Source: Brucella rhizosphaerae (GTDB lineage Bacteria > Pseudomonadota > Alphaproteobacteria > Rhizobiales > Rhizobiaceae). Taken from it: a stretch of 64,000 nucleotides of DNA. A program made the translations under genes and the position numbers. The DNA is taken from assembly GCF_002252475.1 (NCBI RefSeq), contig NZ_NNRK01000029.1, forward strand, positions 186,001 to 250,000, written 5' to 3'. Under the pieces are notes generated by a model, which was not told the origin of the DNA, did not search any database, and saw only the letters and a program-made list of their open reading frames with translations. This document shows positions 16,395 through 25,966 of the stretch, piece after piece; position 1 is the first letter of the stretch, and each line of letters opens with the position of its first letter.

Positions 16395-17732
16395 TCAGTG
16401 GGTGTCATGCCCCTGCAGATAGCCGTGCTTGCGGGGGTCTGGCATCACAAGTCCCACGATAAAGACAATCACCATCATGATAGTCACGTACCAGAAGAAC
16501 CCGCTTTCAAAGCCGATCTTCTTGAACCACAGCGCGACATATTCGGCGGTACCGCCAAAGATCGCGTTGGCAATCGCATAAGAGAAGCCAACGCCCAGAG
16601 CGCGTACTTCAGCCGGAAACAGTTCTGATTTCACGATCCCGCCGATTGACGTGTACATGCTCACAATGGCCGAGGCGATGGCGATATACACAAACGCCAT
16701 TGTCGGACTTTGCACAGACCCAAGCAGCGTGAGCAACGGAATAGTTGTCAAAACCGATACGCCACCAAATGCGATCATCATCGGCTTGCGGCCCACCTTA
16801 TCGGAGATATACCCAAACAGTGGCTGCATAAGCATGAAGGCAAACAGGGCAACGGTCATGACCTCGCTTGCCGTTTCCTTGTTCATGCCCGCCGTGTTGA
16901 CCAGATATTTCTGCATGTAGGTCGTGAATGTGTAAAAGGTCAGCGACCCACCCGCTGTAAATCCAACGACAACCAGAAATGCCTTGCGATGGTTCTGCCA
17001 GATGTTGGCGAAACTACCCGCAGCCTTACTGGCGCGGGATTCCTCAGTCGACGTTTCGTGCAGTGTGCGGCGGAGAAAGAGGGCTACGATTGCGGCCAAA
17101 CCACCAATGGCAAACGGAATACGCCAGCCCCATTCATGCAGCTGCTCTGATGTCAGAAAAAACTGCAGGATGACCAGGACCAGCACCGCCAGAAGCTGAC
17201 CGCCAATCAAAGTCACATACTGGAACGACGAGAAGAAGCCGCGGCGGCCAGCCAGAGCGACTTCACTCATATAGGTTGCGGTCGTGCCGTATTCGCCACC
17301 GACCGACAAGCCCTGCAGCAGGCGCACCACCAACAACAAGAACGGCGCCCAAAGACCAATTGTTTCATAGGTCGGCAAAATCGCAATCGCAAAAGACCCC
17401 AGACACATCATGCTGACCGAAATCAGCATGGAGGTGCGACGGCCGAGCTTATCGGCCACACGGCCAAACACCCACCCACCGATGGGGCGCATAAGAAAAC
17501 CAGCGGCGAAAATTGCAGCTGCATTCAGCAGCTGGCTTGTCTGATCCTCTGAGGGGAAAAATTGCGAGGCGAAGTAAAGCGCCCCGAAGGAATAGACATA
17601 AAAATCGTACCATTCCACCAGATTGCCAGACGCACTGGCAACAATCGCATAAATGCGGCGGCGCGTATCGTGAGCGTCGTGTTTCTCTGCGATCTCGCCA
17701 TTGGCATCATTCTGCATTTCTGCATTGCTCAT
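16395..17732 (-). CDS. MFS transporter, metabolite:H+ symporter (MHS) family
   Basis: Twelve-span inner-membrane symporter of the group that includes KgtP and ProP, importing organic acids or osmolytes with protons; the exact substrate is not readable. From ATG 17732 (MSNAEMQND), preceded by GGGAG, it has 445 residues. [15 protein letters not shown] in the first helix and [15 protein letters not shown] between helices 2 and 3 are the MHS signatures; the equivalent loop in the second half is [12 protein letters not shown] frame extending to 17831 is probably not translated. It is transcribed alone. Confidence 0.88.
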   Translation of the reverse strand: MSNAEMQNDANGEIAEKHDAHDTRRRIYAIVASASGNLVEWYDFYVYSFGALYFASQFFPSEDQTSQLLNAAAIFAAGFLMRPIGGWVFGRVADKLGRRTSMLISVSMMCLGSFAIAILPTYETIGLWAPFLLLVVRLLQGLSVGGEYGTTATYMSEVALAGRRGFFSSFQYVTLIGGQLLAVLVLVILQFFLTSEQLHEWGWRIPFAIGGLAAIVALFLRRTLHETSTEESRASKAAGSFANIWQNHRKAFLVVVGFTAGGSLTFYTFTTYMQKYLVNTAGMNKETASEVMTVALFAFMLMQPLFGYISDKVGRKPMMIAFGGVSVLTTIPLLTLLGSVQSPTMAFVYIAIASAIVSMYTSIGGIVKSELFPAEVRALGVGFSYAIANAIFGGTAEYVALWFKKIGFESGFFWYVTIMMVIVFIVGLVMPDPRKHGYLQGHDTH

Positions 17733-18179
17733 TCTGAAACTCCCGAAAGCGGGAACTGCCACAAGGGGAAGCGCCCACGTGATCACTCGCTTTGCATGGG
17801 AGAGCGCAAAGCCAGCAATCGTTGACCTCATAAATAATATATTCGGCAGGCAGTCAGGCTTCAGTCGTTAAACATGAAATCGCATCAGTTCGCCCGAAAG
17901 TGGGGCTCCTGACTTAAGCTACCTCAACGTGACATCTTTGCAAAATCAGACATCAACGCTCCCAATTAAGTGATCCCTGCAATGCTCAAAAGATGCACGG
18001 AATTACCTCCGATATATCAAAATCATAGGATCAATATCGTTTGTATGCAATCTATTATGAAGAGCTATTATTCATGATGGAGATATAGAGGGTGCGACAA
18101 AAATATTGTATTTAAAGGATTATACCGGGAAGCGCCCTGAAACCTCCCGGTAAAATCTTTGTGAGACAAACACCTCAGC
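17733..18179. other. Intergenic region between the MHS permease gene and tam
   Basis: 447 bases, AT-rich in the middle (about 18000-18120). Near 18124-18152 ACCGGGA and TCCCGGT arms could form a hairpin after tam on the minus strand. I see no gene, RNA or repeat here. Confidence 0.5.
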
Positions 18180-18944
18180 CTATTTGCTGGCCACGATGAA
18201 AATTCGTGGAAACCGTAACATCACACGGCCATCCTTCAGTTTCGGATAATATTCTTCGAGCCTTGATTTATAGGCTTTCAGAAACTCGTGCTGTTCCCGA
18301 TCATCCAGCGGATCAAGAAACGGACGCAAACCTGTCGACTTCACCCACTCGATAATCGCATCCACATCTGCAAGCGGGTGATTGTAGATTGTGTGCCAGA
18401 TGTCGATCCGCGAGGCCTGCCCGACCAAGGCGTTATAATAATCGGCCACAGGTGCCAGAGGCCCCCTGCCCTTATCGCCAATCTTTGCTGCGAAAGGTTC
18501 CGTTTTAGCAACTTCGCGCATTAGCTTGTGGGTCGGCTCGCCCATATTATCCGGCATTTGCACCGCAAGACATGCGCCCGGTTTAAGGAACGACAAGAGC
18601 CTTGTCATCTGCTCCGTATGATCGGGAAGCCATTGAAAAACGGCATTTGAGAACAGCACGTCGGTTTCGGCATCCGGTTCAAATTTCGTCACATCTCCCA
18701 AATCAAAGCTGACCTGAGGCAAACGCGTCTTTGCCTTTTCGATCATATCGGGTGACGTATCAAACCCCGAAACCTGTGCATCCGGCCAGCGTTCAACCAG
18801 AAGCTCGGTGGAGTTTCCCGGGCCGCAGCCAATATCGACAACCTTGCGCGGCTTATCGATCTTTATCTGCGCCAGAAGGTCAGCCGCCGGGCGACTGCGC
18901 TCATCTTCAAACTTCAGATATTGCTTTGCAGACCAGTCTTTCAT
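18180..18944 (-). CDS. tam: Trans-aconitate 2-methyltransferase
   Basis: Methylates trans-aconitate with SAM, neutralising an inhibitor of aconitase. The 254-residue protein begins [20 protein letters not shown], the family's characteristic opening, then motif [17 protein letters not shown] (about residues 34-49), [10 protein letters not shown], and [10 protein letters not shown], all typical of Tam. The ribosome site AAGGAG is correctly spaced before the ATG. It lies downstream of ettA on the same strand but a strong terminator (18967-18989) separates them, so it is probably transcribed separately. Confidence 0.9.
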   Translation of the reverse strand: MKDWSAKQYLKFEDERSRPAADLLAQIKIDKPRKVVDIGCGPGNSTELLVERWPDAQVSGFDTSPDMIEKAKTRLPQVSFDLGDVTKFEPDAETDVLFSNAVFQWLPDHTEQMTRLLSFLKPGACLAVQMPDNMGEPTHKLMREVAKTEPFAAKIGDKGRGPLAPVADYYNALVGQASRIDIWHTIYNHPLADVDAIIEWVKSTGLRPFLDPLDDREQHEFLKAYKSRLEEYYPKLKDGRVMLRFPRIFIVASK

Positions 18945-18966
18945 TGTTCACTCCTTCCAAACAAAA

Positions 18967-18989
18967 AGGCCGGTGCAATGCACCGGCCT
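18967..18989 (-). terminator. Terminator of ettA
   Basis: On the minus strand AGGCCGGTGC and GCACCGGCCT form a 10-bp stem with a tiny loop, followed by TTTTTGTTTGG, 9 bases after the ettA stop. Confidence 0.85.
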
Positions 18990-18997
18990 CATTTTCT

Positions 18998-20647
18998 TTA
19001 TCGCGTCAGCGGCTTGTAAGTGACCCGCTTCGGATTAACGCTATCTGGTCCGAGACGACGGACCTTATCCGCTTCATAATCCTCGAAGTTTCCTTCGAAC
19101 CACTCAACGTGGCTATCGCCTTCGAATGCCAGAATATGCGTCGCCAAACGGTCGAGGAACATACGATCGTGGGAGATGATAACGGCGCAGCCAGCATATT
19201 TTTCGAGCGCATCTTCGAGCGCTGCCAGCGTTTCGGTATCAAGATCGTTGGTCGGTTCGTCGAGGAGCAGAACGTTGCCGCCTGCCTGCAACATCTTGGC
19301 AAGATGCACGCGATTACGCTGACCGCCGGACAGATTACCAACCTTGGCCTGCTGATCACCGCCCTTGAAGTTGAACGCACCGCAATAAGCGCGGCTGTTC
19401 ATTTCAAACTTGCCGAGCTTGATGATGTCGTTGCCGCCGGAAATTTCTTCCCAGACATTTTTGTTCGGGTCGAGGTGATCGCGACTCTGATCGACATAAC
19501 CAAGATGAACGGTATCACCAATACGAATAGAGCCCGAATCCGGCTTTTCCTGACCAGTGATCATCTTGAACAGCGTCGACTTACCCGCGCCGTTTGGACC
19601 AATAACACCAACGATGCCACCAGGAGGCAGCTTGAACGTCAGGTTTTCGATCAGCATGCGATCGCCAAATGACTTGGTCAGACCTTCAGCTTCAATAACC
19701 ACTTGACCAAGACGCTCGCCAGCCGGGATCAGAATCTGGGCATCGCCCGGGCGTTGATTGTTGGCAGCTTCGACCAACTGGTCATAGGCCTTGATACGAG
19801 CCTTCGACTTGGACTGACGAGCCTTCGGGCTCGCCGAAATCCATTCGCGTTCGCGCTCAAGGGCTTTCTGGCGTGAATCGTCTTCACGGCCTTCCTGAAT
19901 CATACGCTTGGACTTGGCTTCGAGATAGGCCGAGTAATTGCCTTCATAAGGAATACCGCGACCACGGTCGAGCTCGAGAATCCAGCCCGTTACATTGTCG
20001 AGGAAGTAGCGATCATGCGTGATGAGCAGGACAGCGCCCTGATATTCGCGCAAATGCTTTTCGAGCCATGCAGTGGTTTCAGCGTCAAGGTGGTTGGTCG
20101 GTTCGTCGAGCAGCAGCAGATCAGGCTTCGACAGCAGCAGCTTGCAAAGTGCCACGCGGCGACGCTCACCACCCGAAAGAGTGGTGACATCGGCATCAGC
20201 AGGCGGGCAGCGCAGTGCTTCCATCGCCATTTCGACCTGGCTGTCCAGATCCCAGAGGTTCTGGCTATCGATGAGATCCTGAAGTGCCGCACCTTCGTCA
20301 GCAGTTTCATCAGAATAGTTCATCATCAGTTCGTTATAACGGTCGAGAATAGCCGTTTTCTTGGCTACACCTTCCATTACATTGCCGAGCACGTTCTTTT
20401 CAGGATCGAGATGCGGTTCCTGAGCGAGATAACCACAAGTCGCACCGTCTGCGAGCCAAGCTTCGCCGGTGAAATCCTTGTCCATTCCGGCCATGATCTT
20501 GAGAATTGTCGATTTACCGGCGCCGTTTGGTCCGAGAATACCAATCTTCGCATCAGGATAGAATGATAGATGAAGGTTTTCGATAACCTTTTTAGTACCG
20601 TAGGCCTTGTTCAGCCCGGACATATGATAGATGAATTGGCGTGCCAT
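18998..20647 (-). CDS. ettA: Energy-dependent translational throttle protein EttA (ABC-F)
   Basis: Soluble ABC-F ATPase that binds the ribosomal E site and gates elongation according to ATP level. From ATG 20647 ([12 protein letters not shown]) it has 549 residues and two complete nucleotide-binding domains, each with GPNGAGKST (near residues 39 and 330), LSGGE or LSGGQ, and DEPTNHLD or DEPTNDLD. There is no membrane domain. The linker between the domains has the basic [10 protein letters not shown] region expected of EttA. METTGFM at 20665 is a possible but less likely start. Confidence 0.95.
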   Translation of the reverse strand: MARQFIYHMSGLNKAYGTKKVIENLHLSFYPDAKIGILGPNGAGKSTILKIMAGMDKDFTGEAWLADGATCGYLAQEPHLDPEKNVLGNVMEGVAKKTAILDRYNELMMNYSDETADEGAALQDLIDSQNLWDLDSQVEMAMEALRCPPADADVTTLSGGERRRVALCKLLLSKPDLLLLDEPTNHLDAETTAWLEKHLREYQGAVLLITHDRYFLDNVTGWILELDRGRGIPYEGNYSAYLEAKSKRMIQEGREDDSRQKALEREREWISASPKARQSKSKARIKAYDQLVEAANNQRPGDAQILIPAGERLGQVVIEAEGLTKSFGDRMLIENLTFKLPPGGIVGVIGPNGAGKSTLFKMITGQEKPDSGSIRIGDTVHLGYVDQSRDHLDPNKNVWEEISGGNDIIKLGKFEMNSRAYCGAFNFKGGDQQAKVGNLSGGQRNRVHLAKMLQAGGNVLLLDEPTNDLDTETLAALEDALEKYAGCAVIISHDRMFLDRLATHILAFEGDSHVEWFEGNFEDYEADKVRRLGPDSVNPKRVTYKPLTR

Positions 20648-20781
20648 AAAGCCCGTCGTCTCCACAAGTTAAAGAGCGCGAACGGCCAGAAAGCCGAACC
20701 GCAGGGAAATTGCTGCTGGGTATGTAGGCGAAATAGAGCGCGGAAGCAAATATCATCACGCAGGTGGCGCTGGCATTTTGA

Positions 20782-20878
20782 AGCATCTCAACCAAAAGTG
20801 CGAAGCAGTTTTGCGCTGGATAATGCGTAAAGATAAATAGTGAGATGCGGTTCCAACAATTCAGCCTTAACTGGCACC
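20782..20878. repeat. Dispersed repeat, family A
   Basis: Reads AGCATCTCAACCAAAAGTGC and continues GAAGCAGTTTTGCGC, then TAATGCGTAAAGATAAATAG and ATTCAGCCTTAACTGGCACC. It is clearly the same element as 46649-46751 over its full length and as the 5' parts of 41209-41269 and 57203-57266. Confidence 0.75.
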
Positions 20879-20936
20879 ACCCGATTATTCACGGCACCCG
20901 ATAATTGGCCTATGTCGGGTTCGAAATAAGCTCAAA

Positions 20937-21027
20937 TAAAATGAAACCGGGCGCGGATATTTCCGTCACCCGGTTTCCCCTCTGGCCACCACTCGGGAAA
21001 GTACCTCCCTTTCACCGAATGGCCTGC
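20937..21027 (-). ncRNA. Candidate small RNA with two hairpins
   Basis: On the minus strand the interval folds into a hairpin closed by GGCCA/TGGCC (complement of 20984-21024, inner arms GAAAG and CTTTC) and a second stem GAAACCGGG/CCCGGTTTC (complement of 20943-20977) followed by ATTTTATTTG, a plausible intrinsic terminator. GGGAGG is exposed in the first loop. The promoter is weak: CATAAC near 21030-21035 as -10, with no good -35. It lies in a 638-base gene-free gap and is not matched by any frame with coding features. I cannot name the family. Confidence 0.4.
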
Positions 21028-21285
21028 TAGTTATGCCTTAACGACCAAAGCGCAACGTTGTTTAACATGTCTATGCAACAAACTCTGGTCTCTGAATTCT
21101 CTTCAAAACTCCGTCCAAATCCCCTTACAGAGATAGATTTGCCTAGGATTTCGCGGTTTTCAAGCGGAATTTGCTCAAAAAATGCAAATGCCTAAAATTA
21201 ACTCATTCAACCCTCAGATGCCTTTTTTTGCGACGCTACCAAAAGAGAATTTGACTATTTGCGCGGCATAAATTCTGATGGTCTT

Positions 21286-22230
21286 ATGACGTTTGAAACC
21301 ATCCATCGCCTGCCTCTTTCGGACGGAACCGAACTGCCCTATCGGCAGTCGCTCGCTGTTGCTCCAAAAGCTGTTGTGCATATCTGTCACGGACTTGCCG
21401 AACACTCGGCACGTTATGCCCGTTTCGCTGCAGCACTGAATGGGGCTGGATACCATGCTTACGCGCACGATCATCGCGGACATGGCGCCAATATCAGTCC
21501 ACATGCACCAAAAGGGATGTTCGCACCAAAAGACGGCGATAGAGTGGCTATTGGCGATGTTCTGGCCTTAAACCGCCATATTCATGCAACGCACCCCGGC
21601 TTACCTGTGGTATTATTCGGCCATTCGATGGGCGGACTTATCGCGCTCAACTACGCGCTCGTGCATTCCGACACGGTTGATGCCGTTGCTGTCTGGAATG
21701 CCAATTTCAATGGTGGCATCGAAAACCGTGCTGCAATGGCACTTCTTTATGCCGAGCGAATGCTCAAAGGCTCAGACGTCCCAAGCGCAATCCTGCCCAA
21801 ACTCACCTTCCGTACTTGGGGGCGTTCAATTCCGGGGCATCGCACGCCTTTTGACTGGCTCTCACGTGATCCGGCAGAGGTGGAAGCTTATGTGAATGAT
21901 CCCCTCTGTGGCTTCGATGCAAGTGTTGCGCTCTGGATCGATGTTTTCCGCATGATGAAGAATGGTGCTACCGACAGCAGTTTTGCTGGTATCCGTAAGA
22001 AGCTACCTTTCAATCTTGTTGGTGGGACGGAAGATCCGGCCACCGACAAAGCAAAGGCCACCCGCAAATTGGCTGCCAGAATGCAGGCAATGGGCTTTAG
22101 CAACGTCACGTGTACCATCTATCCCGGCACACGCCACGAAAGCCTGAATGAGATCAACCGGGATGAAGTAACGCAGAATTTTCTGGATTGGCTCGCTGAG
22201 GCCCTTCCGTCTGGCCGCATCTCCGGCTAG
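21286..22230 (+). CDS. Alpha/beta hydrolase, monoacylglycerol lipase / lysophospholipase type
   Basis: Probable serine esterase acting on monoacylglycerol or lysophospholipid, Hydrolase_4 family. From ATG 21286 it has 314 residues. The nucleophile elbow is GHSMGG with S114; the oxyanion-side HGLAEHSARYARFA is typical of this family; the acid is probably the Asp of GGTEDPATD and the His that of YPGTRHESLNE. No signal peptide, so the enzyme is cytoplasmic or membrane-peripheral. No convincing ribosome site precedes the ATG, and a TTG at 21259 would add nine residues. It stands alone upstream of a glycosyltransferase gene. Confidence 0.88.
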   Translation: MTFETIHRLPLSDGTELPYRQSLAVAPKAVVHICHGLAEHSARYARFAAALNGAGYHAYAHDHRGHGANISPHAPKGMFAPKDGDRVAIGDVLALNRHIHATHPGLPVVLFGHSMGGLIALNYALVHSDTVDAVAVWNANFNGGIENRAAMALLYAERMLKGSDVPSAILPKLTFRTWGRSIPGHRTPFDWLSRDPAEVEAYVNDPLCGFDASVALWIDVFRMMKNGATDSSFAGIRKKLPFNLVGGTEDPATDKAKATRKLAARMQAMGFSNVTCTIYPGTRHESLNEINRDEVTQNFLDWLAEALPSGRISG

Positions 22231-22399
22231 AACCTGCACATATTCAAATGCTGGATCAAACTCACGATTTCTTGAAACATCTTGGTTTGCCTCGCAATCA
22301 ATGTTATGGAGCCCGCCTTGCGCGCTACAGGGCATCTGTACATAAACATTAAGCACACCGGTTTTACTGCAAATGCGCAAGGAATGAAGGAAGCTCCGC

Positions 22400-23131
22400 T
22401 TGGCAACACCAACGATTTCTGTGGTCATCCCCTGCCGCAATGAGGCCGACAATCTCGCTTTTCTGCTTGATGAAGTCGACAGCGCCATGCTTGGTCGCGC
22501 ATATGAAGTCATCGTCGTCGATGATGGTTCGACAGATTCCACAAGTGATGTTCTGGCTGGCCGCATCCATACAGGCAAACCATTGCGCCATATCCGCCAT
22601 GATCGTTCGGCAGGACAGAGTGCCGCTCTGCGTTCAGGCGTTTTTGCAGCTCGCGGACAGATCGTTGTTACGATGGATGGCGACGGTCAGAATAATCCAG
22701 CCTATTTGCCAGCGCTCGCTGACGCTCTCATCAATGCAGGACCTGACTTTGGCATAGCCGCCGGTCAGCGCCTCAAGCGTACCGATACAAAGCTAAAGCA
22801 GCTTTCCTCGCGCTTTGCAAACAACCTGCGTGGCTCAATCCTGAAAGATAAGACACGCGATTCCGGTTGCGGTTTGAAGGCGCTTCACACGGATCTTTTC
22901 CGCCAGCTGCCGTTCTTTGACGGCTGGCACCGCTACCTGCCAGCTTTGGCTCTCCGCGAAGGTTTTGATGTCGTGCATATCGATGTCACCGACCGCGAGC
23001 GCCGCCACGGCAAATCCAATTATGGCATTCTCGACCGCGGCCTACGCGGCATTCTGGACCTTTACGGCGTATGGTGGTTGCGCAAGCGTCGTAAAGTTGT
23101 TCCGCGCGTGACGGAGATTACCCATGACTGA
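22400..23131 (+). CDS. Family 2 glycosyltransferase, polyprenyl-phosphate type
   Basis: GT-A fold enzyme of the dolichol-phosphate mannosyltransferase/ArnC group, probably transferring a sugar to undecaprenyl phosphate. ISVVIPCRNEADNLAFLL opens the domain, VVDDGSTDST is the nucleotide-binding block, MDGDGQNNP supplies the DxD-like metal site and DSGCGLKAL is typical of the subfamily. No C-terminal membrane helices follow in the 243 residues. The start is a TTG at 22400 with AAGGAAG 5-6 bases upstream; there is no ATG in frame nearby. The end overlaps the next gene by 8 bases, so the LAB_N protein probably acts with it. Confidence 0.88.
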   Translation: MATPTISVVIPCRNEADNLAFLLDEVDSAMLGRAYEVIVVDDGSTDSTSDVLAGRIHTGKPLRHIRHDRSAGQSAALRSGVFAARGQIVVTMDGDGQNNPAYLPALADALINAGPDFGIAAGQRLKRTDTKLKQLSSRFANNLRGSILKDKTRDSGCGLKALHTDLFRQLPFFDGWHRYLPALALREGFDVVHIDVTDRERRHGKSNYGILDRGLRGILDLYGVWWLRKRRKVVPRVTEITHD

Positions 23132-23453
23132 CATTCTGAACAGCTTCACTCAATGGCTGCACGATGTTTTTGTAGCGCAATGGGATGGCTGGATCATTCT
23201 GGGCTTTATTGCACAGGCCTGCTTCACCATGCGCTTTGTCGTGCAATGGCTGGCATCAGAAAAAGCCAAGAAGAGCGTTATGCCGGTAGCGTTCTGGTTC
23301 TTTTCACTCTTCGGCGGTGCTCTTCTTCTGATCTATGCTATTCAGCGCAAAGATCCAGTGTTTATCGCTGGTCAGGCCTTGGGTCTGATCGTCTATGTCC
23401 GCAATCTCTGGCTCATAGCCAACGAGAAGAAGCAGGTTACTGCGGCTGACTAA
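23124..23453 (+). CDS. Lipid-A-disaccharide synthase N-terminal domain (LAB_N) protein
   Basis: A 109-residue membrane protein consisting only of a LAB_N domain, three or four hydrophobic segments with the signature QWLASEKAKKSVMPVAFWFF and ALGLIVYVRNLWLI. In other bacteria this domain is fused to LpxB or stands beside GT2 enzymes that modify lipid A or other lipids with sugars; it may bind the lipid-linked substrate. Its ATG lies inside the 3' end of the glycosyltransferase gene. A strong terminator follows at 23477, so the pair forms a two-gene operon. Confidence 0.88.
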   Translation: MTDILNSFTQWLHDVFVAQWDGWIILGFIAQACFTMRFVVQWLASEKAKKSVMPVAFWFFSLFGGALLLIYAIQRKDPVFIAGQALGLIVYVRNLWLIANEKKQVTAAD

Positions 23454-23476
23454 ATCATTCCGGCAAGTCAAAATCA

Positions 23477-23511
23477 AAACGCCGATCTGATGATTTCAGA
23501 TCGGCGTTTTT
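23477..23511. terminator. Bidirectional terminator, repeat family D
   Basis: AAAACGCCGATCTGA and TCAGATCGGCGTTTT form a 15-bp perfect stem around TGATT, with T-runs on both strands, between the LAB_N gene and the converging ugd gene. Almost the same palindrome occurs at 40081-40117. Confidence 0.9.
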
Positions 23512-23519
23512 GTTTGTAA

Positions 23520-24833
23520 TTACTGAACTATAAGTGTGCGTCCAACCGAACGATAATCGAGCCCGGTACCGGCCATATCATCGGCCTTATAGACATTGCG
23601 CAGATCAATCAGCACATTGCCATCCATCACGCCTGCAACGCGCTTGAGATCAAGTGCACGATAGGCATTCCACTCGGTGAGGAGTGCAACGACGCCTGCA
23701 CCCTTGGCTGCTTCATAGGCCGAGCTGCACCATGTCACGTCCGGCAAAACAGACTTTGCAGCTTCCATCGCCTCTGGATCATGGGCGCGAACCGAAATCC
23801 CTGCCTTCTGAATAACGGCAATTATATCAAGCGACGGAGATTCACGAATATCATCTGTGTTCGGCTTGAAAGCGACACCTAGCACGGCAACGGTTTTGGT
23901 GCCGCTCTCATGAGCCGCTGCAACGATGCGCTCTGCCATTGCTTGCTTGCGTAATTCATTGACCGAGATCACTTCCTCGATCAACGACTGCGGCGCATCG
24001 TACTTTTTGCCGGTTGCGGCGAAAGCCCGTGTATCTTTCGGGAAGCAGGAACCACCGAACCCCGGGCCAGCATGGAGGAACTTTGAACCGATGCGGTTGT
24101 CCATGCCAATTGCGCGAGCGACTTCCTGCACATTGCCGCCGGTTTTCTCACAAAGATCGGCAACCTGATTGATAAAGGTCACTTTCATCGCAAGAAATGC
24201 GTTTGCAGCATATTTGATGATTTCTGCATTTTCCAACGATGTGATCACCATTGGTGTTTCACGCAAGTAGAGCGGACGATAAAGCCGCTGCATGGCAGCC
24301 TTGCCACGCTCGTCATCAACGCCCACGACAACGCGATCGGGACGCATGAAGTCTTCAATTGCTGAACCTTCCCGCAGGAATTCAGGGTTCGAGACCATTG
24401 AAAATTCAACATCTGGACGCGCGAGAGCAATACGATCACGAATACGCGCATTGGTGCCGACAACGACGGTCGACTTGATAACAACCACTGCACCCGGCTT
24501 CATAGCCGCAGCAATTTCATCGGCAGCCGCTTCGATATATTGCAGATCCGCTTCACCATCGCCGCGTCGCGAGGGCGTGCCGACGGCAATCAGGATCACA
24601 TCGGCATCCGCAACGCTGCTCACCAGATCAGTGCTGAATTCCAGCCTTCCATCACGGATGTTTCGCGCCATAAGCTCATCAAGCCCCGGTTCGAAAATCG
24701 TGACTTTGCCCGCAGTCAGCCGTTCGATGATCGACGGGTTCTTGTCGACACATGTGACGTGAAAGCCGAATTCGGCAAAACACACGCCCGAAACCAGACC
24801 CACATAGCCCGTTCCGATCATCGCCAGTTTCAT
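23520..24833 (-). CDS. ugd: UDP-glucose 6-dehydrogenase
   Basis: Oxidises UDP-glucose to UDP-glucuronate with two NAD+, supplying precursors for surface polysaccharide or glycolipid. The 437-residue protein has the Rossmann motif MIGTGYVGLVSGVCFAEFG at the N-terminus, the conserved SNPEFLREGSA (about 148-158), and the active-site Cys263 in GPGFGGSCFPKDTRA. Length is usual for the bacterial enzyme. The ribosome site AAGGA is well spaced. It converges on the GT2/LAB_N pair and precedes nothing else in an obvious operon; the lyxose isomerase gene just upstream ends 22 bases before its start and may be co-transcribed. Confidence 0.95.
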   Translation of the reverse strand: MKLAMIGTGYVGLVSGVCFAEFGFHVTCVDKNPSIIERLTAGKVTIFEPGLDELMARNIRDGRLEFSTDLVSSVADADVILIAVGTPSRRGDGEADLQYIEAAADEIAAAMKPGAVVVIKSTVVVGTNARIRDRIALARPDVEFSMVSNPEFLREGSAIEDFMRPDRVVVGVDDERGKAAMQRLYRPLYLRETPMVITSLENAEIIKYAANAFLAMKVTFINQVADLCEKTGGNVQEVARAIGMDNRIGSKFLHAGPGFGGSCFPKDTRAFAATGKKYDAPQSLIEEVISVNELRKQAMAERIVAAAHESGTKTVAVLGVAFKPNTDDIRESPSLDIIAVIQKAGISVRAHDPEAMEAAKSVLPDVTWCSSAYEAAKGAGVVALLTEWNAYRALDLKRVAGVMDGNVLIDLRNVYKADDMAGTGLDYRSVGRTLIVQ

Positions 24834-24855
24834 ATGTTCAGTCCTTCAAATTAGC

Positions 24856-25542
24856 TTACAGCCACTTATCATAATCCGACACCAGGAGATGTACCGGCTT
24901 CTCGTTTTCTTCAATATTGGAGAAGCGCCCGATTGGCTCGCGGAAAATATTGTCCGTCAGATCGTCATTGACCGTCGACACCTCGCCGATCAGCACGTCA
25001 CCGCCCTCACCCCAGAACGCATGCCAGTTGCCTGGCAGGAGTGTTACGCTTTCACCGGGCTGCAATTTAAGATGCGCGCCAGCTTTCTGCGTAACCAGAC
25101 GGCCATCTGTCGCAACAGTCACATCAGTTTCTTCATCAACACTGCCATCAGCGCGCGAATTGAAAAGTTCCAGTACCAGCGTGCCACCACCACGATTGAT
25201 GATGTCTTCTGCCTTCACCACATGGCGATGCATGGGTGAAATCTGATTCTTGCGCGAAATCATGATTTTTTCGGCATAAAGCATGCCGCCGCCGCGCTTC
25301 AGATCTTCGGCATTGCCGTTGCGTGTGGTGAAGAGAAACAGGCCCAGATCAGCAAATTTACCCTGACCGTAATCAGTAATGTCCCAACCAAGACGACCGT
25401 CGAGAATCGCTTTGGCATCACTTGAGGTGTGCTTTTTCAGCTCTTCCGGCGACCAATAGGCAAACGGCGGCATCACATAACCAAAGGAGCGAATGAAAGC
25501 GTCGCTCTCGCGGATGATCTCGTTAATTTCGGAACGTTTCAT
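24856..25542 (-). CDS. D-lyxose ketol-isomerase (cupin type)
   Basis: Metal-dependent cupin isomerase interconverting D-lyxose/D-xylulose or D-mannose/D-fructose. From ATG 25542 the product has 228 residues, the usual length. The metal-binding cluster is HRHVVKAEDIINRGGG (His-x-His, Lys, Glu) and the second motif is PGNWHAFWG. KRSEINEII and the WDITDYG segment also fit the family. An upstream frame to 25692 is disfavoured because GGGAGG lies just before ATG 25542. Placement directly before ugd suggests sugar metabolism or sugar-nucleotide supply, but the true substrate is unknown. Confidence 0.85.
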   Translation of the reverse strand: MKRSEINEIIRESDAFIRSFGYVMPPFAYWSPEELKKHTSSDAKAILDGRLGWDITDYGQGKFADLGLFLFTTRNGNAEDLKRGGGMLYAEKIMISRKNQISPMHRHVVKAEDIINRGGGTLVLELFNSRADGSVDEETDVTVATDGRLVTQKAGAHLKLQPGESVTLLPGNWHAFWGEGGDVLIGEVSTVNDDLTDNIFREPIGRFSNIEENEKPVHLLVSDYDKWL

Positions 25543-25966
25543 GGCCTCTGAGCCTCCCATGGAATGAAACCAGCTATCTTTATTCTTGCATGCCTTTATC
25601 GGAACACCCGTTCCCGCTCTACCGCAACATGCTTTGGCTGTTTGGTAACTGCCTTTTTGACCTCTTGGCAATCCCACAAGAGAGACTCTCACACAATTGC
25701 GAAGTCCAGCATCATTCTCAGCGCGTCATTTTAGCGTGTCGTCTTTACGCGAAAATCATGTCGCATCCCAATGCGCGTTTAGAACATTTCAATGATTGAA
25801 TCATGACAACGGAAGCTGGTCTGAACATCAGCGAATGAACGGACAAGCCGTTGAGATAACGGGGAAAGCCGTGCTTCCGGAAGACAGTGGGAACAGTAGG
25901 TCGAGCAAACGTCGCTGAGAGAACAGCGCCAGCACGATCTTGATACGGACACAAAGGTTCGATTCT
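25543..25966. other. Divergent intergenic region, lyxose isomerase / gbcA
   Basis: 424 bases between divergent genes. A palindrome-like ACGGACAAGCCGTT occurs near 25837. I see no operator, RNA gene or coding sequence that I could defend. Confidence 0.45.

Larger units (their letters stand above)
20648..21285. other. Intergenic region ettA / hydrolase
   Basis: 638 bases. It contains a family A repeat (20782-20878) and a two-hairpin candidate small RNA on the minus strand (20937-21027), both listed separately. The AT-rich interval 21060-21260 contains no gene that I can support. Confidence 0.6.

Noticed and set aside
25590-25799. A 69-codon open frame in the gbcA upstream region
   Set aside because: No ribosome site, no recognisable domain and atypical composition; treated as non-coding.
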